A DNA stretch of 64,000 bases from Pseudolabrys taiwanensis (lineage in GTDB: Bacteria; Pseudomonadota; Alphaproteobacteria; Rhizobiales; Xanthobacteraceae), in contig NZ_CP031417.1 of the NCBI RefSeq assembly GCF_003367395.1, positions 1,116,001 through 1,180,000 of the forward strand, read 5' to 3'. The notes under the pieces are model-generated. The model had not been told where the DNA came from. It saw nothing but the letters and a program-made list of their open reading frames with translations, and did not search any database. The first letter of the stretch is position 1. Every line of letters begins with the position of its first letter. The position numbers and the translations under genes are program-made. This document shows positions 32,565-41,348 of the stretch, piece by piece.

Positions 32565-34076
32565 ATGATCCTGGGCGACGGCGCTTCGGTCGATACCGAT
32601 CTCGACACGCTCGACGGTCTTTTCCGCCGCGCGGGCGTGCGCCGGCCGGACGTTCTGGCGCTGTGCGATGCGCCGAACCGCGCCGACCGTGCGCCGCGCC
32701 GGCTGACCTTTGCCGAAGCCGACCGTGCGATCTCTGGCGTAGCGGCGCGCCTGCGCGGCCTCGGGCTGATGAACGACTCCATCGTCGCCATCCAACTCGG
32801 CAACACGGTCGAAAGCATCATCGCGCTGCTCGGCGTGCTGCGCGCCGGGATGATCGCGGTGCCGCTGCCGGTGCTGTGGCGTCAGCAGGAGATGGTGAAC
32901 GCGCTGCTGCCGCTCGGTCCCAAGGCGGTCATCACCACCGGCCGCATTGGCGCCTATGCGCATGTCGAGATCGCCATGCACGTTGCGGCCGAGCTGTTTC
33001 CGGTGCGCCATGTCTGCTCGTTCGGCAGCGATCTGCCTGACGGCGTGGTGCCGCTCGACGATGTGTTCGAGTCCGCGCCCGGCGAGCTTGTCGACGCGTC
33101 GCGGATCGAGCATCCGGCGGCGCATGTCGCGGTCATCACCTTCGAAGTCGGCTCGCAGGGCTACGCCGCGCTGGCGCGCAATCACGCCGAACTGATCGCG
33201 GGCGGCCTCGCCGTTTTCCTCGAAAGCGGCCTGCCCTCGGACGTCGCTTTGCTGTCGACCATTCCGGCATCGACCTTCGGCGGCCTCTGCGCGACGCTGA
33301 TGCCCTGGCTGTTGAGCGGCGGCACTTTGCATCTGCATCACGGCTTCGACGAAGAGGCTTTCGCGGCGCAGTGCGCGGCCGTTGACGGCGGCGCGCTTGT
33401 CGTGCCGGGCCCGGTTCTCACACCGCTGGCCGAGACGGGAGAGTTGGAAGGGTTCTGGCACGTCCTGTCGCTGTGGCGCACGCCGGAGCGCATGGCGACG
33501 GCGACGCCCTGGGAAGGCGCGGCGGCCGTGACCGACATCGCCTGTTTCGGCGATATCGCGGTCTGCGCCGGCAGGCGCGGCGATGACGGTATGCCTGCCG
33601 CCATCCCGCTCGGCGTGGTGCATGCGCCGCGCGGTGCCGGCCGCGGCCCGACGGTCCTTGAGACGATGCGCACCAAAGCCGGCACTTTGGCGGTCCGAGG
33701 GACCATGGTGCCCAAGGCGGCCTTCCCGCCCGGCATCGAGGGAAGCGGGAGCGCGTTCTTCGCGCCCGAAGAAGATGGCTTCGTGCGCACGGGCTTTATC
33801 TGCCGGCCCACCGAGGACGGCGAGAGCGTTGTCATCACCGGCACCGCCGACGGCTTGGCGAGTGTCGGCGGCTACAGCTTCCGCGCCGCCGAGATCGAGG
33901 CGCGGGTGGTGAAAGTGGACGCGCAGGCCACGCTGACGACGGTGCCGGACGCCCTGCTCGGCCAGCGCCTCGCCGGCCATGGCCGCGATCGTACCAGCGC
34001 TTTCCTGCAGGCTTTGGGCTTCAACCCGCTTGTGTCCGGTGCCTTCCGCCGGCGCAAGACGGCGGACGCCGCCTGA
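32565..34076 (+). CDS. Degenerate AMP-binding (adenylate-forming) enzyme homologue
   Basis: This 503-aa protein follows the fold order of acyl-CoA synthetases: LTFAEADRAISGVAARLRGLGL, VAIQLGNTVESIIALLGVLRAGMIAVPLP, and a late GGYSFRAAEIEARV. The active-site motifs have decayed. The phosphate-binding TSGTTGxPKG is FEVGSQGYAALARNH (from about residue 193), the TGD aspartate is phenylalanine (RTGF, 408-411), the hinge GRxKDxIK region reads GTADGLASVGG, and no catalytic C-terminal lysine context is seen. It is probably a pseudoenzyme, or uses a different chemistry. It is 10 bases downstream of the YejA-like gene and 85 bases upstream of a degenerate GGDEF gene. Confidence 0.72.
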   Translation: MILGDGASVDTDLDTLDGLFRRAGVRRPDVLALCDAPNRADRAPRRLTFAEADRAISGVAARLRGLGLMNDSIVAIQLGNTVESIIALLGVLRAGMIAVPLPVLWRQQEMVNALLPLGPKAVITTGRIGAYAHVEIAMHVAAELFPVRHVCSFGSDLPDGVVPLDDVFESAPGELVDASRIEHPAAHVAVITFEVGSQGYAALARNHAELIAGGLAVFLESGLPSDVALLSTIPASTFGGLCATLMPWLLSGGTLHLHHGFDEEAFAAQCAAVDGGALVVPGPVLTPLAETGELEGFWHVLSLWRTPERMATATPWEGAAAVTDIACFGDIAVCAGRRGDDGMPAAIPLGVVHAPRGAGRGPTVLETMRTKAGTLAVRGTMVPKAAFPPGIEGSGSAFFAPEEDGFVRTGFICRPTEDGESVVITGTADGLASVGGYSFRAAEIEARVVKVDAQATLTTVPDALLGQRLAGHGRDRTSAFLQALGFNPLVSGAFRRRKTADAA

Positions 34077-34161
34077 TCGCCATCGTCCAACGTCGTTGAC
34101 GCGGCATTAACAGGCGCTCCGTTAGAGTTGCGCCTAGTTCTTATCATGTAAGCGTGCGTTC

Positions 34162-35421
34162 ATGTCGCTGCAGGGTCCGCTGGTCGTCGTCGCCGAGGTG
34201 CCGGCGCCGGATGTTGTTGAAGCCTTGGGCGCCGCTGGCGCTTTCCCCATTGTCGAAGCCAATTGGGCCGACGCGCCGACCGCCTTCGTGTCGGTGAAGC
34301 CCGCGGCCGTGGTGATCGCCGAGCCCGGCCCGGCGCCGAGCGAGGCGGCGGCCCGCATGCTCTGCCTGCAGATCGCGACCGCCCAGGGACCGATCGTGCC
34401 GACGGTGGCGCTGTGCGATGCCGGCAGCGAGCCGGCGCTGCCGATCGCGCTGCCCGCCGATATCTCGCTGCCGCGCGCGCATCTGGTGCGCCGCCTGCAA
34501 TCGGCGCTGCGCGTGCGCGCGTTGCACGAGACCGTGCTGCGCCGGCTCGAATTGTTCGTCTCCGAAGGCGGCAATTCGCTCGGCCTGCCGGAGCACGATG
34601 CACTCGAAGACGCGACCGTGCTGATCGCCGGCCGCGGCCCGCTTTATCCGGGACTCAGCGTCGCCATGGGCGAACGCGTTAAGATGATCGGTGCGCTGAG
34701 CGTCGAAACCGCGGCCCGGCATCTCAACGCCCGCGACATCAGCGGCATCGTCGTCGGCGACGGCTTCTCGCCGCGCATGGTAGAGGCTTTCCTCACCGTG
34801 CTCGCGCAGGACACGCGCTTCCGCGATATTCCGGTGGCGGTGATCGGCGACGTCTCGCGCACGTTCGCCGACGTGCTGCCGAACATCGATCACGTCGACG
34901 GCGACCCGGCGCGTCTCGTCGCGCGCATGATGCCGCTGGTGCGGCTCTATGCCTTCGAGGAACGCCTCAAGCGCATGCTGAAGTCGCTCGAAGCCGGCGG
35001 CCTGTTCGATCCCGAGACAGGCCTGCATGCGCCGGAGGCCTTCTGCCAGGATCTCGCGCAGGCGATCGAGGCCGCGGCCGACCGCAGCCAGGCGTTGTCG
35101 ATCGCGCGCTTCGCGTTCGAAGGCATGCCCGACGCGCGCGCCGGCCTGGACACGGCGCGGCTGGTGACGAAGCTCATTCGCGATATCGACTTCGCGACGC
35201 GCGACGAAGACGGCGCGATCCTGATCGCCTTCACGCACACCGATCTGCGCGCGGCCCATGTGGTCGTGCGCCGCATTGCCAGCGCGCTCAAGAACGCCAT
35301 GGGCGGTGCCGTGCGCGATACCGTCATCACCAATGTGACGCTCGCCACGCTGAAAACCGGTGATACCATCGACAGCCTGATGCAGCGCGTCATGGGCAGC
35401 CGCATGGTTGCGGCCGAGTAG
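34162..35421 (+). CDS. Receiver-like protein with degenerate GGDEF domain
   Basis: This 419-aa cytoplasmic protein has two receiver-like regions (roughly residues 5-125 and 145-275) and a C-terminal domain beginning LFDPETGLHAPEAFCQDL, equivalent to the DxLTGLxNRRxF start of GGDEF domains. The GGDEF signature itself reads RDEDG (347-351, in FATRDEDGAILIAF). Diguanylate cyclase activity is therefore unlikely, and it may be a binding or scaffold protein. The layout recalls PleD but without recognisable phospho-acceptor triads. Close relatives in Bradyrhizobium-type genomes are usually listed simply as GGDEF proteins. Confidence 0.65.
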   Translation: MSLQGPLVVVAEVPAPDVVEALGAAGAFPIVEANWADAPTAFVSVKPAAVVIAEPGPAPSEAAARMLCLQIATAQGPIVPTVALCDAGSEPALPIALPADISLPRAHLVRRLQSALRVRALHETVLRRLELFVSEGGNSLGLPEHDALEDATVLIAGRGPLYPGLSVAMGERVKMIGALSVETAARHLNARDISGIVVGDGFSPRMVEAFLTVLAQDTRFRDIPVAVIGDVSRTFADVLPNIDHVDGDPARLVARMMPLVRLYAFEERLKRMLKSLEAGGLFDPETGLHAPEAFCQDLAQAIEAAADRSQALSIARFAFEGMPDARAGLDTARLVTKLIRDIDFATRDEDGAILIAFTHTDLRAAHVVVRRIASALKNAMGGAVRDTVITNVTLATLKTGDTIDSLMQRVMGSRMVAAE

Positions 35422-35457
35422 CGGGCGTCCTACCTTAGCTCCAACAGGGAGCTCGCC

Positions 35458-36114
35458 ATGTCCGACCGTCCGCCTGTCCGCATCGATGTCGTGTCCGATG
35501 TGGTCTGCCCGTGGTGCTTCATCGGCAAACGCCGGCTGGAACAGGCGATCGCCTTGAAGCCGGACATTCCGGTCGAGGTGCATTGGCGGCCGTATTTCCT
35601 CAATGACTGGATTCCGCGCGAGGGCATCTCGCGCGAGCAATACCTCACCACCAAGTTCGGCTCGCCGGCCGCCTACAAGGACATCGCCCAGCGCGTCGCG
35701 GCCGCCGCCGCGCAGGAAGGGCTCGTCTATGCGATCGACAAGATCAGCAGCCAGCCGAACACGATCGACGCGCACCGGCTGATCCGTTGGGCGTCGGGCA
35801 TCGGCAAGGCCGCCGACATGAAGCAGCGGCTGATGGATCTCTATTTCACGGAAGGCGCCGACCTCACCAACGAGGCGGTGCTGGTCCAGGCCGCGGCCGA
35901 CATCGGTCTCGATCCGGAAGACGTGCGCGCCGCGCTCAACAGCGAGCTGGATGTCGAAGAGGTGACACGGGAAGCCGAAACGGCCAAGGAGGCCGGCATC
36001 CAGGGCGTGCCCTGTTTCATCTTCGGCGGACGCTTCGCCGTTTCCGGCGCGCAGTCACCGGAGTATCTCGCCGAGGCGATCGAGCGCATCGCGCGCGCGG
36101 AAGCCGCCGAATAA
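35458..36114 (+). CDS. DsbA-family oxidoreductase, FrnE-like
   Basis: This 218-aa thioredoxin-fold protein of the FrnE/2-hydroxychromene-carboxylate isomerase group opens with DVVSDVVCPWCFIGKRRLEQA, where CPWC is the redox pair. It has the all-helical insertion and ends with GIQGVPCFIFGGRFAVSGAQSPE, the FrnE-type cis-proline region with an extra cysteine. No signal peptide is present, so it is cytoplasmic. GGGAG precedes the ATG by 6 bases. It is followed 8 bases later by an alcohol dehydrogenase gene, so the two are co-transcribed. FrnE proteins act in oxidative-stress tolerance and polyketide redox steps. Confidence 0.9.
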   Translation: MSDRPPVRIDVVSDVVCPWCFIGKRRLEQAIALKPDIPVEVHWRPYFLNDWIPREGISREQYLTTKFGSPAAYKDIAQRVAAAAAQEGLVYAIDKISSQPNTIDAHRLIRWASGIGKAADMKQRLMDLYFTEGADLTNEAVLVQAAADIGLDPEDVRAALNSELDVEEVTREAETAKEAGIQGVPCFIFGGRFAVSGAQSPEYLAEAIERIARAEAAE

Positions 36115-36122
36115 GACCGGCC

Positions 36123-37226
36123 ATGAAGATCACCGCCGCCGTCGCCCGCGAGCGTTTCGGCGCCTTCGCGGTCGAGACGATCGATCTCACCGACCCGCGC
36201 GACGATGAACTGCTGGTCGAGGTCGTCGCCTCCGGCATGTGCCAGACCGATCTGCACGGCCGCGACGGCTATTATGGCACGCCCCTGCCCGCCGTGTTCG
36301 GCCACGAAGGCGCCGGCATTGTGCGCGCCATCGGCAAGGGCGTCACCAAGTTCAGGCCCGGCGATCACGTGGTGATGTCGTACCCATTTTGCGGCACGTG
36401 TCCGAATTGCATCGGCGAACGCCAGAGCTACTGCCTCACGGTTCAGGAACTGAAGATGGGCGGCTCGCGCGCCGACGGCTCGACGCTGCACAGCCTCGAC
36501 GGCGCGCCCATCTACGGCTCGTTCTTTCAGCAGTCATCTTTCGGCAACTTCAGCATTGCCAACGAGCGCTTCGCGGTGAAGGTGCGCGATGACGCGCCGC
36601 TCGATATCCTCGGGCCGCTCGCGTGCGGCGGCCAGACCGGCGCCGGGGCAGTGCTCAATGTGTGCCGGCCCAAGCCGGGCGACAGCCTTGCCGTGTTCGG
36701 CGTCGGCGGCGTGGGGCTCTCGGCGCTGATGGCGGCGAAGATCGCCGGCTGCGATCCGATCATCGCCGTCGACGTGCGGCAGAACCGCTTGGCACTGGCA
36801 CGCGAGCTCGGCGCCACGCACGTGATAGATCACTCGGGCCGCGTCAATGTCGTCGACGACATTCGCAAGCTCACCGGCGGCGGCGTTCGCTTCGCGATCG
36901 ACACATCGGCGATCGCCACGGTGACGCGCGAAGCGATCGAATGCCTGATGTATGCCGGCGCCTGCATCGTGCTCGGCAGCGCACGCAACGGCACCGACGT
37001 TTCGTTCGAAATGCCGTTCCTGCAACAGGGCCGCATCGTGCGCGGCGTCATCCAGGGCGACAGCGTGCCGCGAGAGTTCATCCCGCTGCTCGCCGACCAC
37101 ATCATGGCCGGCCGCTTTCCGATCGAGCGGATGATCACGACTTACGATCTCGCCGACATCAATCAGGCGGCGGAGGATTCAGTGTCCGGCGCGACGATCA
37201 AGCCGGTGCTGAGGATGCCGCATTAG
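36123..37226 (+). CDS. Zinc-dependent aryl/benzyl alcohol dehydrogenase
   Basis: This 367-aa medium-chain dehydrogenase has catalytic zinc ligands in GMCQTDLHGRDG and GHEGAGIVRAIG, plus four cysteines of the structural zinc loop in CGTCPNCIGERQSYC. The NAD-binding motif is VFGVGGVGLSALMAAKIAG. Length and the ACGGQTGAGAVLNVCRP region fit the aryl-alcohol dehydrogenase group. It oxidises or reduces aromatic or other primary alcohols. It is preceded 8 bases upstream by the FrnE-like gene. A dispersed repeat follows before the end of mfd. Confidence 0.9.
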   Translation: MKITAAVARERFGAFAVETIDLTDPRDDELLVEVVASGMCQTDLHGRDGYYGTPLPAVFGHEGAGIVRAIGKGVTKFRPGDHVVMSYPFCGTCPNCIGERQSYCLTVQELKMGGSRADGSTLHSLDGAPIYGSFFQQSSFGNFSIANERFAVKVRDDAPLDILGPLACGGQTGAGAVLNVCRPKPGDSLAVFGVGGVGLSALMAAKIAGCDPIIAVDVRQNRLALARELGATHVIDHSGRVNVVDDIRKLTGGGVRFAIDTSAIATVTREAIECLMYAGACIVLGSARNGTDVSFEMPFLQQGRIVRGVIQGDSVPREFIPLLADHIMAGRFPIERMITTYDLADINQAAEDSVSGATIKPVLRMPH

Positions 37227-37232
37227 CCCTGC

Positions 37233-37331
37233 CTCATCCTGAGGACGGGCCGTCAGGCCGCGTCTCGCGGGATGGGGCTCGGCGCCCTCGTCCATCGAGA
37301 GGCGTGCTGCGCACGCTCCTCAGGACGGGGT
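37233..37331. repeat. Dispersed palindromic repeat, extended copy
   Basis: CCTCATCCTGAGGACGGG opens the element and GCACGCTCCTCAGGACGGGG closes it, with CGTCCATCGAGAGGCGTGCT between. The ends belong to the TCATCCTGAGG family. It separates the convergent alcohol dehydrogenase and mfd genes. Confidence 0.6.
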
Positions 37332-37337
37332 ATCGCA

Positions 37338-40300
37338 TCACGCCGCCTTGGCCTGCCCGGCGATCTTGGCCAGCCGCCGCAGGATGGCCGCCGTGCCCTT
37401 TAGCCGCGCTTCCGGCGTCTCCCAATCGTCGAGCAGGACCAGCCGCTGACCGTTCTTGTCGTTGCGGATCTTGGCGTCGGGGCCGTATTCGCGGATGAAG
37501 CCGATGAGACCTTCCGGATTGGCGAACTGATTGTCGCGGAAGGCGAGCACCACGCCCTTCGGGCCGGCGTCGACCTTCTCGATATTGGCCTTGCGCGACA
37601 GCGCCTTGATGCCGACGACCTGCAACAGGGCGTCGACTTCCTTCGGCAATTTGCCGAAACGGTCGACCAGTTCGGCCGCGAAGGAGTCGATCTCGCCCTC
37701 TTCGTCCATATCGGCCAAACGACGATACAGCGCGAGCCGCACCGACAGATCGGCGACGTAGTCCTCCGGAATGAGCAGCGGCGTGCCGATGGTGATCTGC
37801 GGCGCCCAGCGGTCCTCGACCGGCGCGGTGATGCCGGCCTTGAGGCTCGCCACCGCCTCTTCCAACATCTGCTGATAGAGCTCGAAGCCGACTTCCTTGA
37901 TGTGGCCGGACTGCTCTTCGCCGAGCAGGTTGCCGGCGCCGCGGATGTCAAGATCGTGCGTCGCCACCTGGAAGCCGGCGCCGAGCGTGTCGAGCGACTG
38001 CAGCACCTTGAGGCGGCGCTCGGCCTGCGGCGTGATCGACTTCTGCGCCGGCAGCGTGAACAGCGCATAGGCGCGCAGCTTCGAGCGCCCCACCCGGCCG
38101 CGCAGCTGATAGAGCTGCGACAGACCGAACATGTCGGCGCGATGCACGATCAAGGTGTTCGCGCGCGGAATGTCGAGGCCCGACTCGACGATGGTGGTCG
38201 ACAGCAGCACGTCGAACTTGCCGTCGTAGAAGGCGGACATGATGTCGTCGAGCACGGTCGGCGGCATCTGGCCGTGCGCCACGGCGACGCGCACTTCCGG
38301 TACGTTCTTTTCCAGGAAGTCCTTGGCGCCGGCGAGATCCTCGATGCGCGGACAGACATAGAAGGACTGGCCGCCGCGGTATTTCTCGCGCAACAGCGCT
38401 TCCCGCACCGTGACCGGATCGAACGGCGAGACGAAGGTGCGCACCGCCAGACGATCGACCGGCGGCGACGCGATGATCGACAGGTCGCGCACGCCGGTGA
38501 GCGCGAGTTGCAAGGTGCGCGGGATCGGCGTCGCCGACAGCGTCAGCACGTGCACCTCGGAGCGCAACGTCTTGAGCTTCTCCTTGTGGGTGACGCCGAA
38601 ATGCTGCTCCTCGTCGACGATCAGCAGGCCGAGGTCCTTGAACTTGATGCCACGGCCGAGCAGCGCGTGCGTGCCGACGACGATGTCGACGGTACCGGCG
38701 GCCAGGCCGGCTTTGGTCTCGGCAAGCTCCTTGGCCGTCACCAGACGCGAAGCCTGCGCCACGTTCACCGGGAAGCCGCGGAAGCGTTCGGAGAATGTCT
38801 TGAAGTGCTGCCGCGCGAGCAAGGTCGTCGGCACGATGACCGCCACCTGCTTGCCGTTGATGGCGACGTCGAATGCCGCGCGCAGCGCGACTTCGGTCTT
38901 GCCGAAGCCGACGTCGCCGCACACCAGCCGGTCCATCGGCCGGCCCTTGGCGAGGTCGCCAAGCGCCGCGTCGATCGCAGTGAGTTGGTCTTCGGTCTCT
39001 TCGTAAGGGAAGCCGGCGCAGAATTCGTCATAGGCGCCGGGGGTGACGGTGATCTTGGGCGCTTCGCGCAACTGCCGTTCGGCGGCGATCTTGATCAGAT
39101 CGCCGGCGATGGCGAGGATGCGCGCCTTCATCTTGGCTTTGCGCGCCTGCCAGCTGCCGCCGCCTAGGCGGTCGAGCTCGACATTGGTCTCTTCCGAGCC
39201 ATAGCGCGACAGAAGATCGACGTTCTCGACCGGCAGATACAGCTTGGCCGCATCGGCATAGTGGATTTCGAGGCAGTCGTGCGGCGCGCCCGCAGCCTCG
39301 ATCGCCTGCAGGCCGACGAAACGGCCGATGCCGTGATCGACGTGCACGACGAGATCGCCCGGCGCGAGGCTGGTCGCTTCGGCGATAAAGTTCTCGGCGC
39401 GGCGTTGCGCCCGGCGCGGCCGCACCAGGCGGTCGCCGAGGATGTCCTGCTCGCTGATGATCGCGGTGTCGCCGGTCTCGAATCCGGCTTCTATGCCGAG
39501 CACGCCGAGCGCGATAATGGATTTGGGCAGCGCCAAAGCCTGCGGCCAGGAAGAAACCGATTGCAGATTGTGCAGCTTGTGGTCGCCGAGCACGGTCGAC
39601 ATGCGCTCGCGCGCGCCTTCGCTCCACAGGGCGATGGCGACGCGCTTGCCGGCGCTCTGCAATCCCATCACGTGCTTGGCCACCGCCTCGAACACATTGG
39701 CCTTGGGGTCATTGCGTTCGGCCGAGAAGTTGTGCCCGGCATGGGCGCCGACATCGATGACGCCGGCGCCTTCCGGCTCGGCGAAAGGCGTGAGCCGCGC
39801 CCGTGCCGCTCGGTCGAGCTGAGCGCGCCATTCGTCTTCCGTGAGATAGAGCTTGTTCGGCGGCAGCGGCTTGTAGGGCGGCAGCACGCCCTGCTTCAAC
39901 GCCTCGACGCGTGCATCGTAATAGTCGGCGATCTGCGCGAAGCGCTCGTGCGCGGCGTCCTCGTCGAGATGTTCGAGCGCCAGCGGCGTGCCCGGCAGAT
40001 AGTCGAACAGCGTTTCCATCGACGTCTGGAACAACGGCAACCAATGCTCCATGCCGGGATGGCGGCGGCCTTCGCTCACCGACTGGTAGAGAAGATCGTC
40101 GGGCGACGCGACGCCGAACTGCTCGATGTAACCGGTGCGGAAACGGCGGATGGTCTCGGTGACGAGTTGGAACTCCGCCACCGGCACGAGATCGAGCCCG
40201 CGCATCGGCAGTTCGGAAAGCTGCGTCTGCGGATCGAAGGTCTTGATCGTCTCAAGCGCGTCGCCGAAGAAATCGAGCCGCACCGGCATGTCCATGCCCG

Positions 40301-40859
40301 GCGGAAACAGATCGAGGATGCCGCCGCGCACGGCGTATTCGCCCGGCTCGCGCACGGTCGAGGCGCGCAGGTAGCCATTGAGCTCGAGCCATTCGACGAT
40401 GCTGGCCATGCCCGTGACATTGCCGGGCGCGACCGAGAGCGCATGCGTCGCGACGAATTCGCGCGCCGGCACGCGCTGCGACGCCGCGTTGATGGTGGTC
40501 AGCAGAACGGACGGCTTATCGCGGCCCTTGGTGCGCACGAGACGCGACAGCGCCGTCATGCGCTGCGCGACCACGGCGGCGTTCGGCGACACGCGGTCGT
40601 AGGGCAAGCAGTCCCAGGCCGGGAACTCCATGATCTCGAGATCGGGCCCGAAGAACGCCAGCGCGCGCGACAGCGCCGCCATGCGCTGGCCGTCGCGGCA
40701 GACGACAGCGAGCGAGATCGCGGGTGCGTTCGGCTTCGCGGCGATCGAACGCGCGAGGTCGGACAGCACCAGGCCTTCGGCGCCGTCGGCGACCTGCGCC
40801 AAAGTCAGCGCCTTGCCGGGCTTGAGCGCCTCGGCGGGAGATTTCACGGAAACAGTCAC
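37338..40859 (-). CDS. mfd: Transcription-repair coupling factor Mfd
   Basis: This 1173-aa DNA translocase removes stalled RNA polymerase and recruits UvrA to lesions. The N-terminal UvrB-like module spans about residues 1-340 (EFPAWDCLPYDRVSPN, GGILDLFPPG). The polymerase-interacting CarD-like domain lies around 500-580 (GDLVVHVDHGIGRFVGL). The RecG-like helicase carries Walker A GDVGFGKTEVALRAA near 645, DEEQHFG near 747 and QLRGRVGRS. The TRCF domain closes the protein. Initiation at GTG 40859 overlaps the sdhE stop (GTGA). The gene is complete and of normal length. Confidence 0.98.
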   Translation of the reverse strand: MTVSVKSPAEALKPGKALTLAQVADGAEGLVLSDLARSIAAKPNAPAISLAVVCRDGQRMAALSRALAFFGPDLEIMEFPAWDCLPYDRVSPNAAVVAQRMTALSRLVRTKGRDKPSVLLTTINAASQRVPAREFVATHALSVAPGNVTGMASIVEWLELNGYLRASTVREPGEYAVRGGILDLFPPGMDMPVRLDFFGDALETIKTFDPQTQLSELPMRGLDLVPVAEFQLVTETIRRFRTGYIEQFGVASPDDLLYQSVSEGRRHPGMEHWLPLFQTSMETLFDYLPGTPLALEHLDEDAAHERFAQIADYYDARVEALKQGVLPPYKPLPPNKLYLTEDEWRAQLDRAARARLTPFAEPEGAGVIDVGAHAGHNFSAERNDPKANVFEAVAKHVMGLQSAGKRVAIALWSEGARERMSTVLGDHKLHNLQSVSSWPQALALPKSIIALGVLGIEAGFETGDTAIISEQDILGDRLVRPRRAQRRAENFIAEATSLAPGDLVVHVDHGIGRFVGLQAIEAAGAPHDCLEIHYADAAKLYLPVENVDLLSRYGSEETNVELDRLGGGSWQARKAKMKARILAIAGDLIKIAAERQLREAPKITVTPGAYDEFCAGFPYEETEDQLTAIDAALGDLAKGRPMDRLVCGDVGFGKTEVALRAAFDVAINGKQVAVIVPTTLLARQHFKTFSERFRGFPVNVAQASRLVTAKELAETKAGLAAGTVDIVVGTHALLGRGIKFKDLGLLIVDEEQHFGVTHKEKLKTLRSEVHVLTLSATPIPRTLQLALTGVRDLSIIASPPVDRLAVRTFVSPFDPVTVREALLREKYRGGQSFYVCPRIEDLAGAKDFLEKNVPEVRVAVAHGQMPPTVLDDIMSAFYDGKFDVLLSTTIVESGLDIPRANTLIVHRADMFGLSQLYQLRGRVGRSKLRAYALFTLPAQKSITPQAERRLKVLQSLDTLGAGFQVATHDLDIRGAGNLLGEEQSGHIKEVGFELYQQMLEEAVASLKAGITAPVEDRWAPQITIGTPLLIPEDYVADLSVRLALYRRLADMDEEGEIDSFAAELVDRFGKLPKEVDALLQVVGIKALSRKANIEKVDAGPKGVVLAFRDNQFANPEGLIGFIREYGPDAKIRNDKNGQRLVLLDDWETPEARLKGTAAILRRLAKIAGQAKAA

Positions 40860-41164
40860 GGGGTCGTCAGGCCTTTACTGTGGAAGTCGCAGAGGCGCCG
40901 GAACAGCGGGCCGTCAACCTCGGCCGGCGTGGGCTCCGAGCCGTTCACCCAGGCGAACATCTGCTGATCGGGGATTTCCAGCCAACTCTCGAACGTGTCG
41001 AGTTCCGAATCGTTCAGAACGGTCAGGTGGGCGTCGGCGAAGCGGCCGATGATGTAGTCCATCTCGCGGATGCCGCGATGCCAGGCACGGAACAAGAGCC
41101 GCCGCCGGCGCGGGTCCAGCCCTTCACTCGAAATCTGGGTGCCTGTGGTCACGCTTGTCTCCAA
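40856..41164 (-). CDS. sdhE: Succinate dehydrogenase flavinylation factor SdhE
   Basis: This 102-aa protein of the Sdh5/YgfY family promotes covalent FAD attachment to SdhA. The conserved RGxxE motif is in RAWHRGIREMDYIIGRFAD, followed by LTVLNDSELDTFESWLEIPDQQMFAWVNG, which is family-typical. Its stop overlaps the mfd start (GTGA). Position next to mfd, and near recG, is the usual alphaproteobacterial arrangement. GTG 41152 would be an alternative start. Confidence 0.95.
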   Translation of the reverse strand: METSVTTGTQISSEGLDPRRRRLLFRAWHRGIREMDYIIGRFADAHLTVLNDSELDTFESWLEIPDQQMFAWVNGSEPTPAEVDGPLFRRLCDFHSKGLTTP

Positions 41165-41219
41165 CGCCGAAAACCCGGACGGGCCGGGCGGGCGTTATAT
41201 AGAGTGCGCCTTTTGATTT

Positions 41220-41340
41220 GTCATGGCCGGGCATAGCCCGTCGAAGACGGGCTATGCCCCTATGTCGCGGCCATCCACACCTCTTGGCGAAACACAAGAG
41301 ACCGCAGCCGTGGATGCCCCGCACAAGGCCGGGCATGACG
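41220..41340. repeat. Long palindromic intergenic repeat (GTCATGCCCGG family)
   Basis: GTCATGGCCGGGC starts the unit and GGCCGGGCATGAC ends it. Inside, GGGCATAGCCCGTC and GACGGGCTATGCCC form 14-base arms around GAA, giving a very stable hairpin. Related to the copy at 25873-25964. It fills the gap between sdhE and the DUF2087 gene. Confidence 0.75.
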
Positions 41341-41348
41341 CAGTGTGG

